NCBI GenBank assembly: GCA_022779285.1
Contig: JALFST010000039.1
Span: 1 to 33,965 of the forward strand
Origin: Peptoniphilaceae bacterium
Lineage (GTDB): Bacteria > Bacillota > Clostridia > Tissierellales > Peptoniphilaceae
Reading direction: 5' to 3'
Length of the DNA stretch: 33,965 bases
Position numbers and translations under genes: made by a program. Under the pieces are notes generated by a model. That model worked only from the letters and a program-made list of their open reading frames with translations, made no database searches and was not told where the DNA came from. Shown piece by piece: positions 26,220 through 33,965 of the stretch (within the stretch, counting starts at the first letter, position 1; every line of letters begins with the position of its first letter).

Positions 26220-26478
26220 CTTCGGCTTTGATCGCGGCGTCTTTCGATGCTTCTCCGATTCCGTTGAGGATCTATCCGGCGGAAACGAAATAGCCGAGCA
26301 TAAACATGCAGACTGGCTCAAACCCGACAAAGAAGCCGGAAACGGCATCTACATAGTCCTGTGCAAGCTGCAGCCGAACCGTTCCCGATGACGACGAACA
26401 GCATTGCAAGGCAAATCAGTGTGACGAACAGAGAAATTCTTCCAATCAGCTCTTTACGATATTTTCCGGATGATTCAT
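26200..26478 (-). pseudogene. decayed membrane protein partner of the XRE regulator
   Basis: The ATG at 26478 overlaps the XRE stop as ATGA, the classic coupled arrangement. The frame from it soon stops. After a one-base shift the sequence reads SSGKYRKELIGRISLFVTLI and then AMLFVVIGNGSAA, one membrane helix. After a second shift it reads AQDYVDAVSGFFVGFEPVC and MLGYFVSAG, a second helix. After a stop codon it ends ILNGIGEASKDAAIKAEGQE and KKP with TAG at 26200-26202. The pieces are colinear and membrane-protein-like. The family looks like the small membrane proteins that often follow stand-alone XRE regulators. Confidence 0.6.
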
Positions 26479-26684
26479 ATTGTGTCCTCCAAATCCGAGA
26501 AATCGAACACATCTTCAATTGTCAGCTTGAAATAATGCGCAATCTTATAAGCCAGTGGCAGAGATGCGATGTATTTTTCCGTTTCAATGGATGTGATCGT
26601 CTGCCGCGTCACGCCTACGGCCTCGGCAAGTTCTCCCTGCGAAAGCTTCTGCGCTTTTCTTAATTCAGGAATTCTTGTTTTCAT
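26475..26684 (-). CDS. small XRE-family transcriptional regulator
   Basis: This 69-residue helix-turn-helix protein of the Cro/C1 type starts MKTRIPELRKAQKLSQGELA; the recognition region is VGVTRQTITSIE at about 22-33. Such minimal regulators usually repress their own operon and a following membrane protein. AAAGGGGAAACC precedes the ATG at 26684, which is preferred over 26702. Its promoter region holds two palindromes with the same GCAAA half-site, consistent with autorepression. The partner gene is broken, so the pair may survive only as the regulator. Confidence 0.9.
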   Translation of the reverse strand: MKTRIPELRKAQKLSQGELAEAVGVTRQTITSIETEKYIASLPLAYKIAHYFKLTIEDVFDFSDLEDTI

Positions 26685-26698
26685 GGTTTCCCCTTTCA

Positions 26699-26760
26699 GC
26701 AAAGCTCACTTTGCAAATAAAGAATAGTTTACTTAGCGAAATTTATCAAGCAAACTTTGC
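26699..26760 (-). promoter_or_regulatory. promoter and paired operators of the XRE gene
   Basis: On the minus strand TTGCTT (26748-26753) and TAAACT (26726-26731) lie 16 bases apart. Palindrome GCAAACTTTGC (26750-26760) overlaps the -35. Palindrome GCAAAG-CTCA-CTTTGC (26699-26714) lies between the start site and the ribosome binding site. Both share the half-site GCAAA. This is the expected layout for autorepression by the adjacent XRE protein. Confidence 0.65.
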
Positions 26761-27166
26761 AAAGAAGAACGCTGAAATTTAAGTGCAAGAAGAAAACGAT
26801 CTTCGGTATCGTAGGTAAGGGAGCTTTTCGAGTTTTCAGAGTATTCCGGATTATATTTTATAGAGAAAGCTTATTGGCACAGGAGCGGTCTATTGCATCA
26901 TGTCCGGCCGAACGGAGGCTTTTCTCTCTGCTCTTGACGATAGAGCGAAAAACGTTTTTTTTCTTTCGAGGAGCAGTAAAATATATAGAGAAAAATCATT
27001 TGTGACGGGAATTCTTCAGGGGATTCCTGCCGGATCGTTCGAGGCGAGGCTTTCCGAAAAAATGAACTTTCCTGAGTGCTTTTTTCACAGATTGAATACA
27101 CATAGCACATAATCCATGGCTTCCGATGCATGGATGAAGGATTATGAATTGAGAAAGGATGATTTC
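26761..27166. other. gap upstream of the beta-glucuronidase gene
   Basis: I see no gene, no clear promoter pair and no obvious operator in this stretch. It must carry the promoter of the glucuronidase gene, but no convincing match was found. Confidence 0.4.
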
Positions 27167-28957
27167 ATGCTGTACCCGAAATTAACAGAATCAAGAACGC
27201 TCATAGATTTGGACGGAATGTGGGACTTCAAAACGGATGACGGCCATATATCCGTCGGAGAAAAATGGAAGGATTCCATTCGCATGACGGTTCCCGCATC
27301 CTATAATGATCTGACGGAGTCCGTAGAGTTGAGAGATTATGTCGGCGTTGTTTATTATCAAAGGGGCTTCCATGTTCCCAAAAATTTAAGAACGGAAAGA
27401 ATTGTACTTCGATTTGCAGCGGTAACTCATAAAGCGATTGTCTATTTGAATGGAAAGGAAATCACAAGACATAAGGGAGGATTTCTGCCTTTTGAGGTGG
27501 AGATTACCGATTTCATCCAATCCGGAGAGAATCTCCTGACCGTTGCGGTGGACAATATCATTGATAAGTCCACGCTTCCTGTTGGAGATGAAGATGGAAA
27601 TGGAATGCTTGCGCTTTTTGGAACAGGAAACACAAAGAGCGGTAAGAAAAAGAATAATCCGAATTTTGATTTCTTCAACTATGCGGGAATCATCAGGCCG
27701 GTCAAAATCTATACAACTCCCAAAAACTATATTGAAGATATCGCGCTTGTTTCCAAAATCCATGGTCGGGATGCCGGGATTCAGTATAAAGTCCGGACGG
27801 TCGGAGCCGGGGAGGTCAGAATTGAGGTCTATGATCAGGAACAAAAAAAGGTTGCTGACGCGATCGGACCCGAAGGAGAATTTACAATAAAAAATGCGCA
27901 TCTTTGGAAGCCGCTTGCCGCATATTTATATGATGTGGTTGTAAAATTCGGGGAGGATACCTATACGGAAAGATATGGAGTCAGAACGGCAGAGGTTCGA
28001 GATGGAAAATTTTTCATCAATTCCGAGCCGTTTTATTTTAAGGGATATGGAAAACATGAGGACACATTTCCCAATGGAAGAGGATTCCATCCGGCCATGA
28101 ATCAAAAAGACATTTCACTGATGAAGTGGCAGAATGCCAATTCCTTCCGAACCAGCCACTATCCGTATAGTGAGGAGATGATGAATCTTTGTGATGAGGA
28201 AGGCATTGTGGTCATCGATGAGGTGCCGGCTGTCGGAATTCACTTAAATTTCGGAGGACGCGCCAATTTTAAGGCCGGAGAGAAGGTGGGAACCTTTGCT
28301 CCGACGGAAAAGGGCGGGATCAGAACCTTTGCACATCATAAGGAAGTACTGAGAGACGTCATTGCCAGAGATAAGAATCATGCCTGCGTTGTCATGTGGT
28401 CCATTGCCAATGAATCCGATTCCTCTGCAGAGGGGGCCTATGAGTATTTCAAGCCTCTCTATGATCTGGTGAGAGAGCTTGATCCGCAGAAAAGACCTCG
28501 CACAATCGTCAGTGTGCAAATGGAAAATTACAAGGAGGACGTCACGGCAAAGCTTTCCGATGTCATTTGTCTCAACCGATACTATGGATGGTATTTTTCA
28601 GGTGGAGATTTGGAAGAGGCAAAAGAGGCGATGGCGGAGGAGTTTGGGTACTGGGACAGCCTTGGCAAGCCGTTTATGCTCACGGAATACGGTGCAGATA
28701 CGGTTATGGGACTTCACGATACCGCTCCTACCATGTGGACGGAGGAATATCAGGTGCAATACTACAAGATGAATCATGAGGTCGTCGATGCATGCAGGAA
28801 CTTTTGCGGAGAGCAGGTCTGGAATTTTGCGGATTTCGCAACAAGTCAGGGCCTTATGCGAGTTCAGGGAAATAAGAAGGGACTCTTTACAAGGGATAGA
28901 AAACCGAAGCTGGCAGCCTATTATTTTAAAGATCGTTGGGGAAAAACGGATAAGTAA
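27167..28957 (+). CDS. uidA: beta-glucuronidase (GH2)
   Basis: This enzyme removes glucuronic acid from glucuronides. It has 596 residues, against about 603 in E. coli. The acid/base is Glu416 in WSIANES and the nucleophile is Glu507 in LTEYGAD. Asn569 and Lys571 in VQGNKKG form the N-x-K signature that recognises the uronate carboxylate and separates glucuronidases from beta-galactosidases. The insert after VGIHLNFGG (to ARDKNH) is as long as in E. coli, so this is a loop-1-type enzyme, the class known to act on small drug and hormone glucuronides. No signal peptide is seen, so it is cytoplasmic and needs a transporter that is not in this window. AAAGGATGATTTC supports the ATG at 27167 over the one at 27116. 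It is monocistronic. Confidence 0.95.
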   Translation: MLYPKLTESRTLIDLDGMWDFKTDDGHISVGEKWKDSIRMTVPASYNDLTESVELRDYVGVVYYQRGFHVPKNLRTERIVLRFAAVTHKAIVYLNGKEITRHKGGFLPFEVEITDFIQSGENLLTVAVDNIIDKSTLPVGDEDGNGMLALFGTGNTKSGKKKNNPNFDFFNYAGIIRPVKIYTTPKNYIEDIALVSKIHGRDAGIQYKVRTVGAGEVRIEVYDQEQKKVADAIGPEGEFTIKNAHLWKPLAAYLYDVVVKFGEDTYTERYGVRTAEVRDGKFFINSEPFYFKGYGKHEDTFPNGRGFHPAMNQKDISLMKWQNANSFRTSHYPYSEEMMNLCDEEGIVVIDEVPAVGIHLNFGGRANFKAGEKVGTFAPTEKGGIRTFAHHKEVLRDVIARDKNHACVVMWSIANESDSSAEGAYEYFKPLYDLVRELDPQKRPRTIVSVQMENYKEDVTAKLSDVICLNRYYGWYFSGGDLEEAKEAMAEEFGYWDSLGKPFMLTEYGADTVMGLHDTAPTMWTEEYQVQYYKMNHEVVDACRNFCGEQVWNFADFATSQGLMRVQGNKKGLFTRDRKPKLAAYYFKDRWGKTDK

Positions 28958-29117
28958 GTCCATCATCAATCGGACGCACCGTGCTTGGATACGGTCTGCT
29001 CTTTTGAGGCGTTTTCAAAAGCAACGGATGAACGTATCCGCTGCGAACCGATGAACCGGCCCGGTTCAAAATCAGTCTGTGAAAACCATTGTCGTCATCG
29101 GAAAATCATGGACAGGA

Positions 29118-29157
29118 AAAGCAACCGGAATTCAATTCTCCGGTTGCTTTCTTTTTG
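29118..29157 (+). terminator. intrinsic terminator after the beta-glucuronidase gene
   Basis: AAAGCAACCGGA (29118-29129) pairs with TCCGGTTGCTTT (29139-29150) over 12 bp and is followed by CTTTTTG. It lies 160 bp after the stop codon. Between it and the fucose operon (29158-29420) I see no gene. Confidence 0.9.
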
Positions 29158-29422
29158 AGCTCCGTTCTATTTTCCACAGAGCCTTGACGACGCTCCAAGG
29201 GCATGGCGGATCTCGCGGCTTCCGGTGAACGGTTTTGAATCATATGGCCGGGGTATGAGGTAAAATGACTTTTCATAAAGCGATGTTTTATGGAGGAAGA
29301 GGAGGAAAAGAGAACACCGGATTTTTGGATTTGGAGTGAACATCGGGTATTTTCAAGGGATTTTGAAATGCCGGAGGTCATTGCAGGGGCTGCCCAAATG
29401 CCGAGTGTTTTTGTGGAGAATT

Positions 29423-29438
29423 GTGAACAAATTTAAAC
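29423..29438 (+). promoter_or_regulatory. candidate operator of the fucose regulator, site 1
   Basis: GTGAACAAATTTAAAC lies 95 bp upstream of the fucO start and matches 14 of 16 bases with a site at 31567-31582 upstream of the kinase gene. It contains the half-site GAACAAAT. The DeoR-type regulator encoded in the operon is the likely binder (inference). Confidence 0.45.
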
Positions 29439-29481
29439 AAAAAGCAATTTATCGCGCCACTCTTTTAACGGAATCGGTCAC

Positions 29482-29514
29482 GTGTTAAACTATAAACGTA
29501 GTAAACACTATTAT
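29482..29514 (+). promoter_or_regulatory. fucO promoter region with imperfect palindrome
   Basis: GTGTT (29482-29486) and AACAC (29504-29508) flank ACTA and TAGT in an imperfect palindrome that ends just before the ribosome binding site at 29521. A TATTAT at 29509-29514 with TTAAAC at 29485-29490 (18-base spacing) would start transcription very close to the ribosome binding site, so an upstream promoter is also possible. Confidence 0.35.
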
Positions 29515-29532
29515 ATTATTAAGGAGGAAATC

Positions 29533-30684
29533 ATGGCTGCCAATCGTATTGTATTAAACACTGTTTCGTATCATGGGAGCGGGGCAATCGGGGAAATTCC
29601 GGGGATTGCGGAGCGTGAAGGCTTTACCAAGGTTTTTGTGGCAACGGATCCGGATCTGATCAAATTCGGTGTTGCCGGAAAGGTAACGGATTTGCTTGAA
29701 AAAGCGGGCATTGAGTATGCGCTGTATTCCGACATTAAGCCGAATCCGACGATTGAAAATGTACAAAACGGCGTCAAGGCGTTCAAAGAAGCGGGCGCTG
29801 ACTCGATTATCGCCATCGGCGGCGGATCCTCGATGGATACCGCAAAGGCGATCGGCATTATTATTGAGAACCCTGAATTTGAAGATGTTCGTTCGCTTGA
29901 GGGCGTAGCGCCGACAAAGAATCATGCGGTCAAGACCATTGCCGTCCCGACAACGGCAGGCACGGCAGCAGAGGTTACGATTAACTATGTCATTACCGAC
30001 CCTGAAAAGGAGCGCAAATTCGTCTGCGTCGATGAGCATGATATTCCTGCTTATGCTGTTGTCGATCCGGATATGATGAGCTCAATGCCGAAGGGCTTGA
30101 CGGCGGCAACGGGCATGGATGCTCTGACACACGCCATCGAGGGGTACACAACGCGTGGCGCCTGGGAGCTTACCGATATGTTCCACCTGAAGGCGATTGA
30201 ATTGATTTCCAAGAACCTGCGCAAGGCCGTCGAGAACGACCCGGAGGGCCGCAAGGGCATGGCATTGGCACAATACGTTGCCGGCATGGGATTTTCGAAC
30301 GTAGGCCTCGGCATCGACCATTCGATGGCGCATACGCTCTCCGCACATTATGACACGCCGCACGGTGTTGCTTGCGCAATGTTTTTGCCGATTACGATGG
30401 AATTCAACCGCGATTATTCGGGCGAACGCTATCGTGAAATTGCACGCGTAATGGGCGTGGAAGGTGTTGATCAGATGTCTCAGGAGGAATATCGCGATGC
30501 TGCGATTAACGCCGTAAAGCAGCTTTCGAAGGATGTCGGGATTCCGACGGTAAACGAGAAGATCCGTGAAGAAGACCTGGATACGCTGGCAACCGACGCA
30601 TTAAACGATGCGTGCTACCCGGGAAATCCGCGCGAAGCAACGAAGGAACAGGTCATTGAGATGTTCCGTAAATTGATGGCATAA
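29533..30684 (+). CDS. fucO: lactaldehyde reductase (iron-dependent alcohol dehydrogenase)
   Basis: FucO reduces L-lactaldehyde, made by fuculose-1-phosphate aldolase, to (S)-1,2-propanediol, regenerating NAD during anaerobic fucose or rhamnose breakdown. The 383 residues align by eye with E. coli FucO almost throughout: GGGSSMDTAKAIGI (NAD site), TTAGTAAEVTINYVITD, and the iron ligands in DALTHAIEGY and GIDHSMAHTLSAHYDTPHG. AAGGAGG precedes the ATG at 29533, which is clearly right against the upstream GTG at 29482. It is the first gene of the fucose cluster; a hairpin separates it from the regulator. Confidence 0.95.
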   Translation: MAANRIVLNTVSYHGSGAIGEIPGIAEREGFTKVFVATDPDLIKFGVAGKVTDLLEKAGIEYALYSDIKPNPTIENVQNGVKAFKEAGADSIIAIGGGSSMDTAKAIGIIIENPEFEDVRSLEGVAPTKNHAVKTIAVPTTAGTAAEVTINYVITDPEKERKFVCVDEHDIPAYAVVDPDMMSSMPKGLTAATGMDALTHAIEGYTTRGAWELTDMFHLKAIELISKNLRKAVENDPEGRKGMALAQYVAGMGFSNVGLGIDHSMAHTLSAHYDTPHGVACAMFLPITMEFNRDYSGERYREIARVMGVEGVDQMSQEEYRDAAINAVKQLSKDVGIPTVNEKIREEDLDTLATDALNDACYPGNPREATKEQVIEMFRKLMA

Positions 30685-30696
30685 TCGAATCGTTTC

Positions 30697-30722
30697 AGAG
30701 CCGGCTGCCGAAGGCCGGCTCT
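30697..30722 (+). terminator. hairpin between fucO and the regulator gene
   Basis: AGAGCCGGC and GCCGGCTCT form a perfect 9-bp stem with an eight-base loop, followed by TCTTTC. It may partly terminate transcription, so that fucO is made in excess over the downstream regulator and kinase. Confidence 0.65.
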
Positions 30723-30756
30723 TCTTTCAATGAGAACCTGTACATTGGAGAGATAT

Positions 30757-31548
30757 ATGATCCCTGAAGAGCGCTTTCAAAAAATCACGGAGCTGCTGAA
30801 ACAGAAAAAAGCAGTGACCAACAAAGAAATCATGTCTGCGGTTTACGCTTCGCTGTCTACGATTCGACGCGATCTGATCGACCTGGAAAAGGCCGGTGTC
30901 GTACGTCGTATAAAAGGAGGCGCCATGCTGGCCTCATCGACGACAGCCGAGGTATCGGGGCTGGTGCGGTTTCAACAGAGCAAGGCGGAGAAGCAGAGTA
31001 TTTCAGCCATGGCCGCCGAGTATTTAAAAGACGGTCAGGCAATCTATTTGGACTCCTCGTCAACAACATACTACCTTTGCAATTGGCTGAGCGTGCGCAA
31101 AAATATGGTAGTGGTGACCAACTCGATTCGGGTGCCGATTGCCTTGATGAATGCGGATTCCGTCCGTGTTTTTTGTGCAGGAGGACTGCTCAAGCACAAT
31201 TCGCATTCGCTGATCGGATCGGATACGGCTCAGTTTCTGATGAAATACCGCGCGGAGATTTGTTTTTTTTCCTGCATGGGTCTTGGTTCGGAGGGACTCT
31301 TTGAAGCCGATGAGCAGCAGGTGGTGATTAAATCGACGATGATTCGCAATGCGAAGCGCTCCATCCTGATGGTGGATCATTCTAAGTTTTGTTCAGAAGC
31401 GTTCATTAAGCTGGCGGATTTCAGTGCGGTGGATCTGATTCTCACGGATCGTCAGCCGGACAACTGGGAGGAATTTGATGCCGAGACGCAGGCAAAAATG
31501 CGTTGGCCGAAAACGGAGAGCGAGTTGAACGAAACTGAACGAAACTGA
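30757..31548 (+). CDS. DeoR-family transcriptional regulator of fucose use
   Basis: This 263-residue repressor or activator has an N-terminal winged helix-turn-helix (about 8-60; VTNKEIMSAVYASLSTIRRD holds the recognition helix) and the DeoR sensor domain that binds a phosphorylated sugar (YLDSSSTTYYL near 95, NSIRVPIALM near 123, GSDTAQF near 157, SILMVDHSKF near 205). By context the ligand is probably fuculose 1-phosphate, as known for E. coli FucR; that is inference. GGAGAG lies six bases before the ATG at 30757, preferred over 30730. It lies between fucO and the kinase gene. Confidence 0.9.
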   Translation: MIPEERFQKITELLKQKKAVTNKEIMSAVYASLSTIRRDLIDLEKAGVVRRIKGGAMLASSTTAEVSGLVRFQQSKAEKQSISAMAAEYLKDGQAIYLDSSSTTYYLCNWLSVRKNMVVVTNSIRVPIALMNADSVRVFCAGGLLKHNSHSLIGSDTAQFLMKYRAEICFFSCMGLGSEGLFEADEQQVVIKSTMIRNAKRSILMVDHSKFCSEAFIKLADFSAVDLILTDRQPDNWEEFDAETQAKMRWPKTESELNETERN

Positions 31549-31566
31549 ACAGATATCGCGAGTTTT

Positions 31567-31592
31567 GTGAACGAATTTCAACTTATTTGTTC
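31567..31592 (+). promoter_or_regulatory. candidate operator of the fucose regulator, site 2
   Basis: GTGAACGAATTTCAAC (31567-31582) repeats site 1 at 29423, and ATTTGTTC (31585-31592) is the exact complement of its GAACAAAT half-site, so the two form an inverted pair. It lies in the 238-bp gap between the regulator and the kinase gene, where a second promoter is likely. Confidence 0.45.
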
Positions 31593-31786
31593 ATCCTTGC
31601 GGGGCTTGTTGTTTTGAATTATATTAGATTTGAACAAGGATTCGTTTTCAAGCGGTTTGCAAGCACTTGGAGAAAGGTGACCGGGATGCCAAAATTCCCG
31701 GTTATTTTCGGAAACTGAAAAAAACGATTGCACAGAAAAAACAGCCCTTTGATCACGAATCGGAAATAGAGGAGAAAGGAGGTTGC

Positions 31787-33208
31787 GTGAATAAAGTTTT
31801 AGCAATTGACATGGGAGCAACATCGATACGCGGCATCCTGGGATGGCTGGAAAATGACCGTATCCGGATGAAGGAGGTCATGCGTTACTCGCATAGCATT
31901 GTCGAGAAGGATGGGGCCAGCTTCTGGGATTGGGATGGGCTTTTACGGGAAATCGTCAAGACCATCCGGGAAAATCCGGATGTAGCAAGTGTCGGAGTGG
32001 ATACCTGGGGTGTGGATTTTGGACTGTTGGATGAGAATGATGAGCTTATACAGCCGCCGCACAGCTACCGCGATCCGCGTTTTACACAAGGGTATCAGGA
32101 ACTGCTGCAGGAAACGGACGGCTATACGCTGTTTCGTCAAACAGGCAATCAGCTGCTCGCGATCAACTCTCTTTTCCAATGGAAAACCATGCAGATGTTG
32201 GAGCCGGATATTGTCGAACGGGCAAAAACGTTGCTTTTGATGCCGGATCTCGTGAATTTCTACCTGTGCGGAGCCAAGCGCGCTGAAAGAACGATATCCT
32301 CCACAACACAAATGTATGACCTGAAAGCACAGGAATGGAATAAGCCCTTGGTAGAAAGGCTGGGACTGGCATCCGCGATTCTTCCGGAGCCGATTGATAA
32401 TAAAATGTGTGTCGGCTCGACGGCGAATTCGAGGCTTGAGGCATTACGCCGAACCGATATCAATGTTCTGTCAGTCGCAAGCCACGATACGGCAAGCGCC
32501 GTTTACATGACCAAGGCCTATGACGACGAGGAAACGCTCTTCTTGTCGAGCGGCACGTGGTCACTGATGGGTTGCTTCTCCCGAGAGCCGGTGCTGACCG
32601 AGGAAGCCTACGCGAATTCCTTAACCAACGAAACCGGCTACGCCGGTCGCAATATGGTGTTTCAAAACATCACCGGCCTCTATTTAATTGAGAAGCTGCG
32701 GCATGCATTCGAAAAAGAAGAGGGGAGAACCTACAGCTTCGATGAAATTGCGGCGCTGGTCGAAAATACCCCGGATACCGTGCCGCTGATCGATGTGAGT
32801 GATCCGCTGCTTGGGCAGGAGTCGGACGATTATTTCGGTGATTTGGAAGCGCATTTAAAGAAGAACAATCAACCGGTGCCTGAAAAGAAAACGGACTATT
32901 TTAAAATTATTTACGCTTCATTGGTAAAAACATATGCGGACCTGAGGGACGTGCTGGAGAAGGTGCTGGGACGTACTTTCCGCCAAATTCATGTTATGGG
33001 CGGCGGTTCGCGCTCGAAATTGTTCAACCAGATGATTGCGGACGGCATGCAGATAAAAGTACTGGCAGGACCGTCCGAAGCAACGGCGCTTGGAAATGTC
33101 TTATCCCAGCTGGAAGCACAAATGAAGGAAGACGACGCAGCTCGTCTGCGTGAAATTGCAATGAAAAGTGTGGAAATCGAAGTTTATGAAGCAAAAAGGA
33201 GGAATTGA
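31787..33208 (+). CDS. FGGY-family kinase, rhamnulokinase-like, probable L-fuculokinase
   Basis: This cytoplasmic sugar kinase of 473 residues has the FGGY fold: AIDMGATSIRG (residues 6-16) binds phosphate, VGVDTWGVDFGLLD (about 73-86) is the sugar-site region, and MGGGSRSKLFNQMIADG (about 403-419) binds the adenosine part. The WGVDFGLLD and YRDPR signatures are those of rhamnulokinase (RhaB) rather than E. coli FucK. Placed one base-overlap upstream of fucI, it most likely phosphorylates L-fuculose. The start is GTG at 31787 with AAAGGAGG four bases upstream; the open frame extends back to 31667 without a matching ribosome binding site. Its TGA overlaps the fucI ATG by one base. Confidence 0.9.
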   Translation: MNKVLAIDMGATSIRGILGWLENDRIRMKEVMRYSHSIVEKDGASFWDWDGLLREIVKTIRENPDVASVGVDTWGVDFGLLDENDELIQPPHSYRDPRFTQGYQELLQETDGYTLFRQTGNQLLAINSLFQWKTMQMLEPDIVERAKTLLLMPDLVNFYLCGAKRAERTISSTTQMYDLKAQEWNKPLVERLGLASAILPEPIDNKMCVGSTANSRLEALRRTDINVLSVASHDTASAVYMTKAYDDEETLFLSSGTWSLMGCFSREPVLTEEAYANSLTNETGYAGRNMVFQNITGLYLIEKLRHAFEKEEGRTYSFDEIAALVENTPDTVPLIDVSDPLLGQESDDYFGDLEAHLKKNNQPVPEKKTDYFKIIYASLVKTYADLRDVLEKVLGRTFRQIHVMGGGSRSKLFNQMIADGMQIKVLAGPSEATALGNVLSQLEAQMKEDDAARLREIAMKSVEIEVYEAKRRN

Positions 33209-33965
33209 TGAGCTATCCGAAGATTGGTATTCGTCCTGTGATTGATGGTCGATGGGGCGGCGTACGCGAAAGCCTGGAAGAACAGACCATGGGAATGGCG
33301 CAGCGCGCCAGGGAATTGATTGAATCCAAATGTTTTTATGCGGATGGAACGCCGGTGCAGTGTGTAATTTCCGATACCACGATCGGCAGTGCGGCAGAGT
33401 CGGGCCTTTGTCATGATCAATTTGCGACGGAAAACGTCGTGGCGACTTTGACGGTTACCCCCTGCTGGTGCTACGGAACGGAAACTATGGATCTGGATCC
33501 GCTGACGGTGAAAGCGGTCTGGGGATTCAATGGGACAGAGCGGCCGGGCGCTGTTTACTTAGCTGCGGTTATGGCTGCATATGCACAGCGCGGATTGCCG
33601 GCGTTCTCAATTTACGGCAAGGAGGTACAGGATGCCGATACGGAAGAAATTCCGGAGGATGTCGAGGAGAAGATTCTTCGCTTTGCTCGTGCCGCTGTGG
33701 CAGTCGGCGAAATGAAGAATAAATCCTATGTCAATATCGGGGCCATTGCAATGGGCATTGCCGGATCGGATGCCAATGCGCTCTTCATGCAGCAGTATCT
33801 TGGGATTCGTTCGGAATGGGTTTCGATGGTTGAAATTTTACGCCGTATGAAGCTTGAAATTTACGATGAGGAAGAATTTCAGATTGCTCGCGAGTGGGTG
33901 AAAAAGAACATGAAGCCCGGCTTCGACAAGAACAAGGGCAAGGATTTGATGGATATCGTCAAAAA
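33208..33965 (+). CDS. fucI: L-fucose isomerase, N-terminal part (runs off the window)
   Basis: FucI converts L-fucose to L-fuculose, the first step of the pathway. The visible 252 residues begin MSYPKIGIRPVIDGRWGGVR and follow E. coli FucI closely: RESLEEQTM, VECVISDT-like QCVISDTTIG, TVTPCWCYGTETMDLDP, WGFNGTERPGAVYLAAVMAA, FSIYGKEVQDAD and MGIAGSDAN. The full protein is about 590 residues, and the metal-binding Glu and Asp lie in the missing part. AAAAAGGAGG precedes the ATG, which overlaps the kinase stop. It is incomplete only because the window ends. Confidence 0.96.
   Translation, partial: MSYPKIGIRPVIDGRWGGVRESLEEQTMGMAQRARELIESKCFYADGTPVQCVISDTTIGSAAESGLCHDQFATENVVATLTVTPCWCYGTETMDLDPLTVKAVWGFNGTERPGAVYLAAVMAAYAQRGLPAFSIYGKEVQDADTEEIPEDVEEKILRFARAAVAVGEMKNKSYVNIGAIAMGIAGSDANALFMQQYLGIRSEWVSMVEILRRMKLEIYDEEEFQIAREWVKKNMKPGFDKNKGKDLMDIVK

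Overview
The window reads as a low-to-mid-GC Gram-positive (Firmicutes) chromosome. The evidence is strong AGGAGG-type ribosome binding sites, frequent TTG and GTG starts, PRD/PTS regulators of the BglG/MtlR type, and tightly packed sugar operons. L-fucose genes and a loop-1-type beta-glucuronidase suggest a gut or mucosa-associated host-glycan user. I cannot name the genus. No rRNA, tRNA or CRISPR array was seen.

Layout. (1) 1-380: a long hairpin and a decayed Fic/RhuM-like fragment. (2) 380-6989, minus strand: a cellobiose/lichenan-type PTS operon (PRD regulator, IIA, IIB, IIC, GH1 6-phospho-beta-glucosidase) followed by a Cof-type HAD phosphatase. (3) 7259-8078, plus: a frameshifted lipoprotein gene whose lipobox Cys is Trp. 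(4) 8355-14443, minus: a seven-gene operon from one good promoter, encoding a ribulose-phosphate-3-epimerase-like protein, an SDR dehydrogenase, a galactitol-type PTS (IIC, IIA, IIB), a 6-phospho-3-hexuloisomerase-like SIS protein and a second PRD regulator. It looks like a polyol or rare-sugar pathway that I cannot assign to a known substrate.

(5) 14819-16650, plus: a compact three-gene cassette of a coiled-coil J-domain protein, a HIRAN-domain protein and a protein of unknown family. This is the best candidate for an undescribed system. (6) 16700-21533: an accessory patch with several decayed genes, a 668-residue alpha/beta hydrolase fused to a multi-pass membrane domain, the N-terminal stump of a large serine recombinase (trace of an integrative element), a lipoprotein gene with Trp-to-stop changes and a small membrane protein. 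(7) 21849-24205: membrane proteins including an HdeD/DUF308 protein.

(8) 24375-26684: an SDR dehydrogenase, a nitrilase-superfamily amidohydrolase, and an XRE repressor with palindromic operators and a decayed, translationally coupled membrane partner. (9) 27167-28957: beta-glucuronidase. (10) 29533-33965, plus: an L-fucose operon (lactaldehyde reductase, DeoR regulator, rhamnulokinase-like kinase, L-fucose isomerase running off the end). A shared motif upstream of fucO and the kinase is a candidate operator.

Functionally, the window supplies PTS uptake and hydrolysis of beta-glucosides, PTS uptake and oxidation/isomerisation of an unknown polyol, release of glucuronic acid, and fucose breakdown. 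For many genes the start was moved downstream of the longest reading frame because a clear ribosome binding site precedes the inner start codon.
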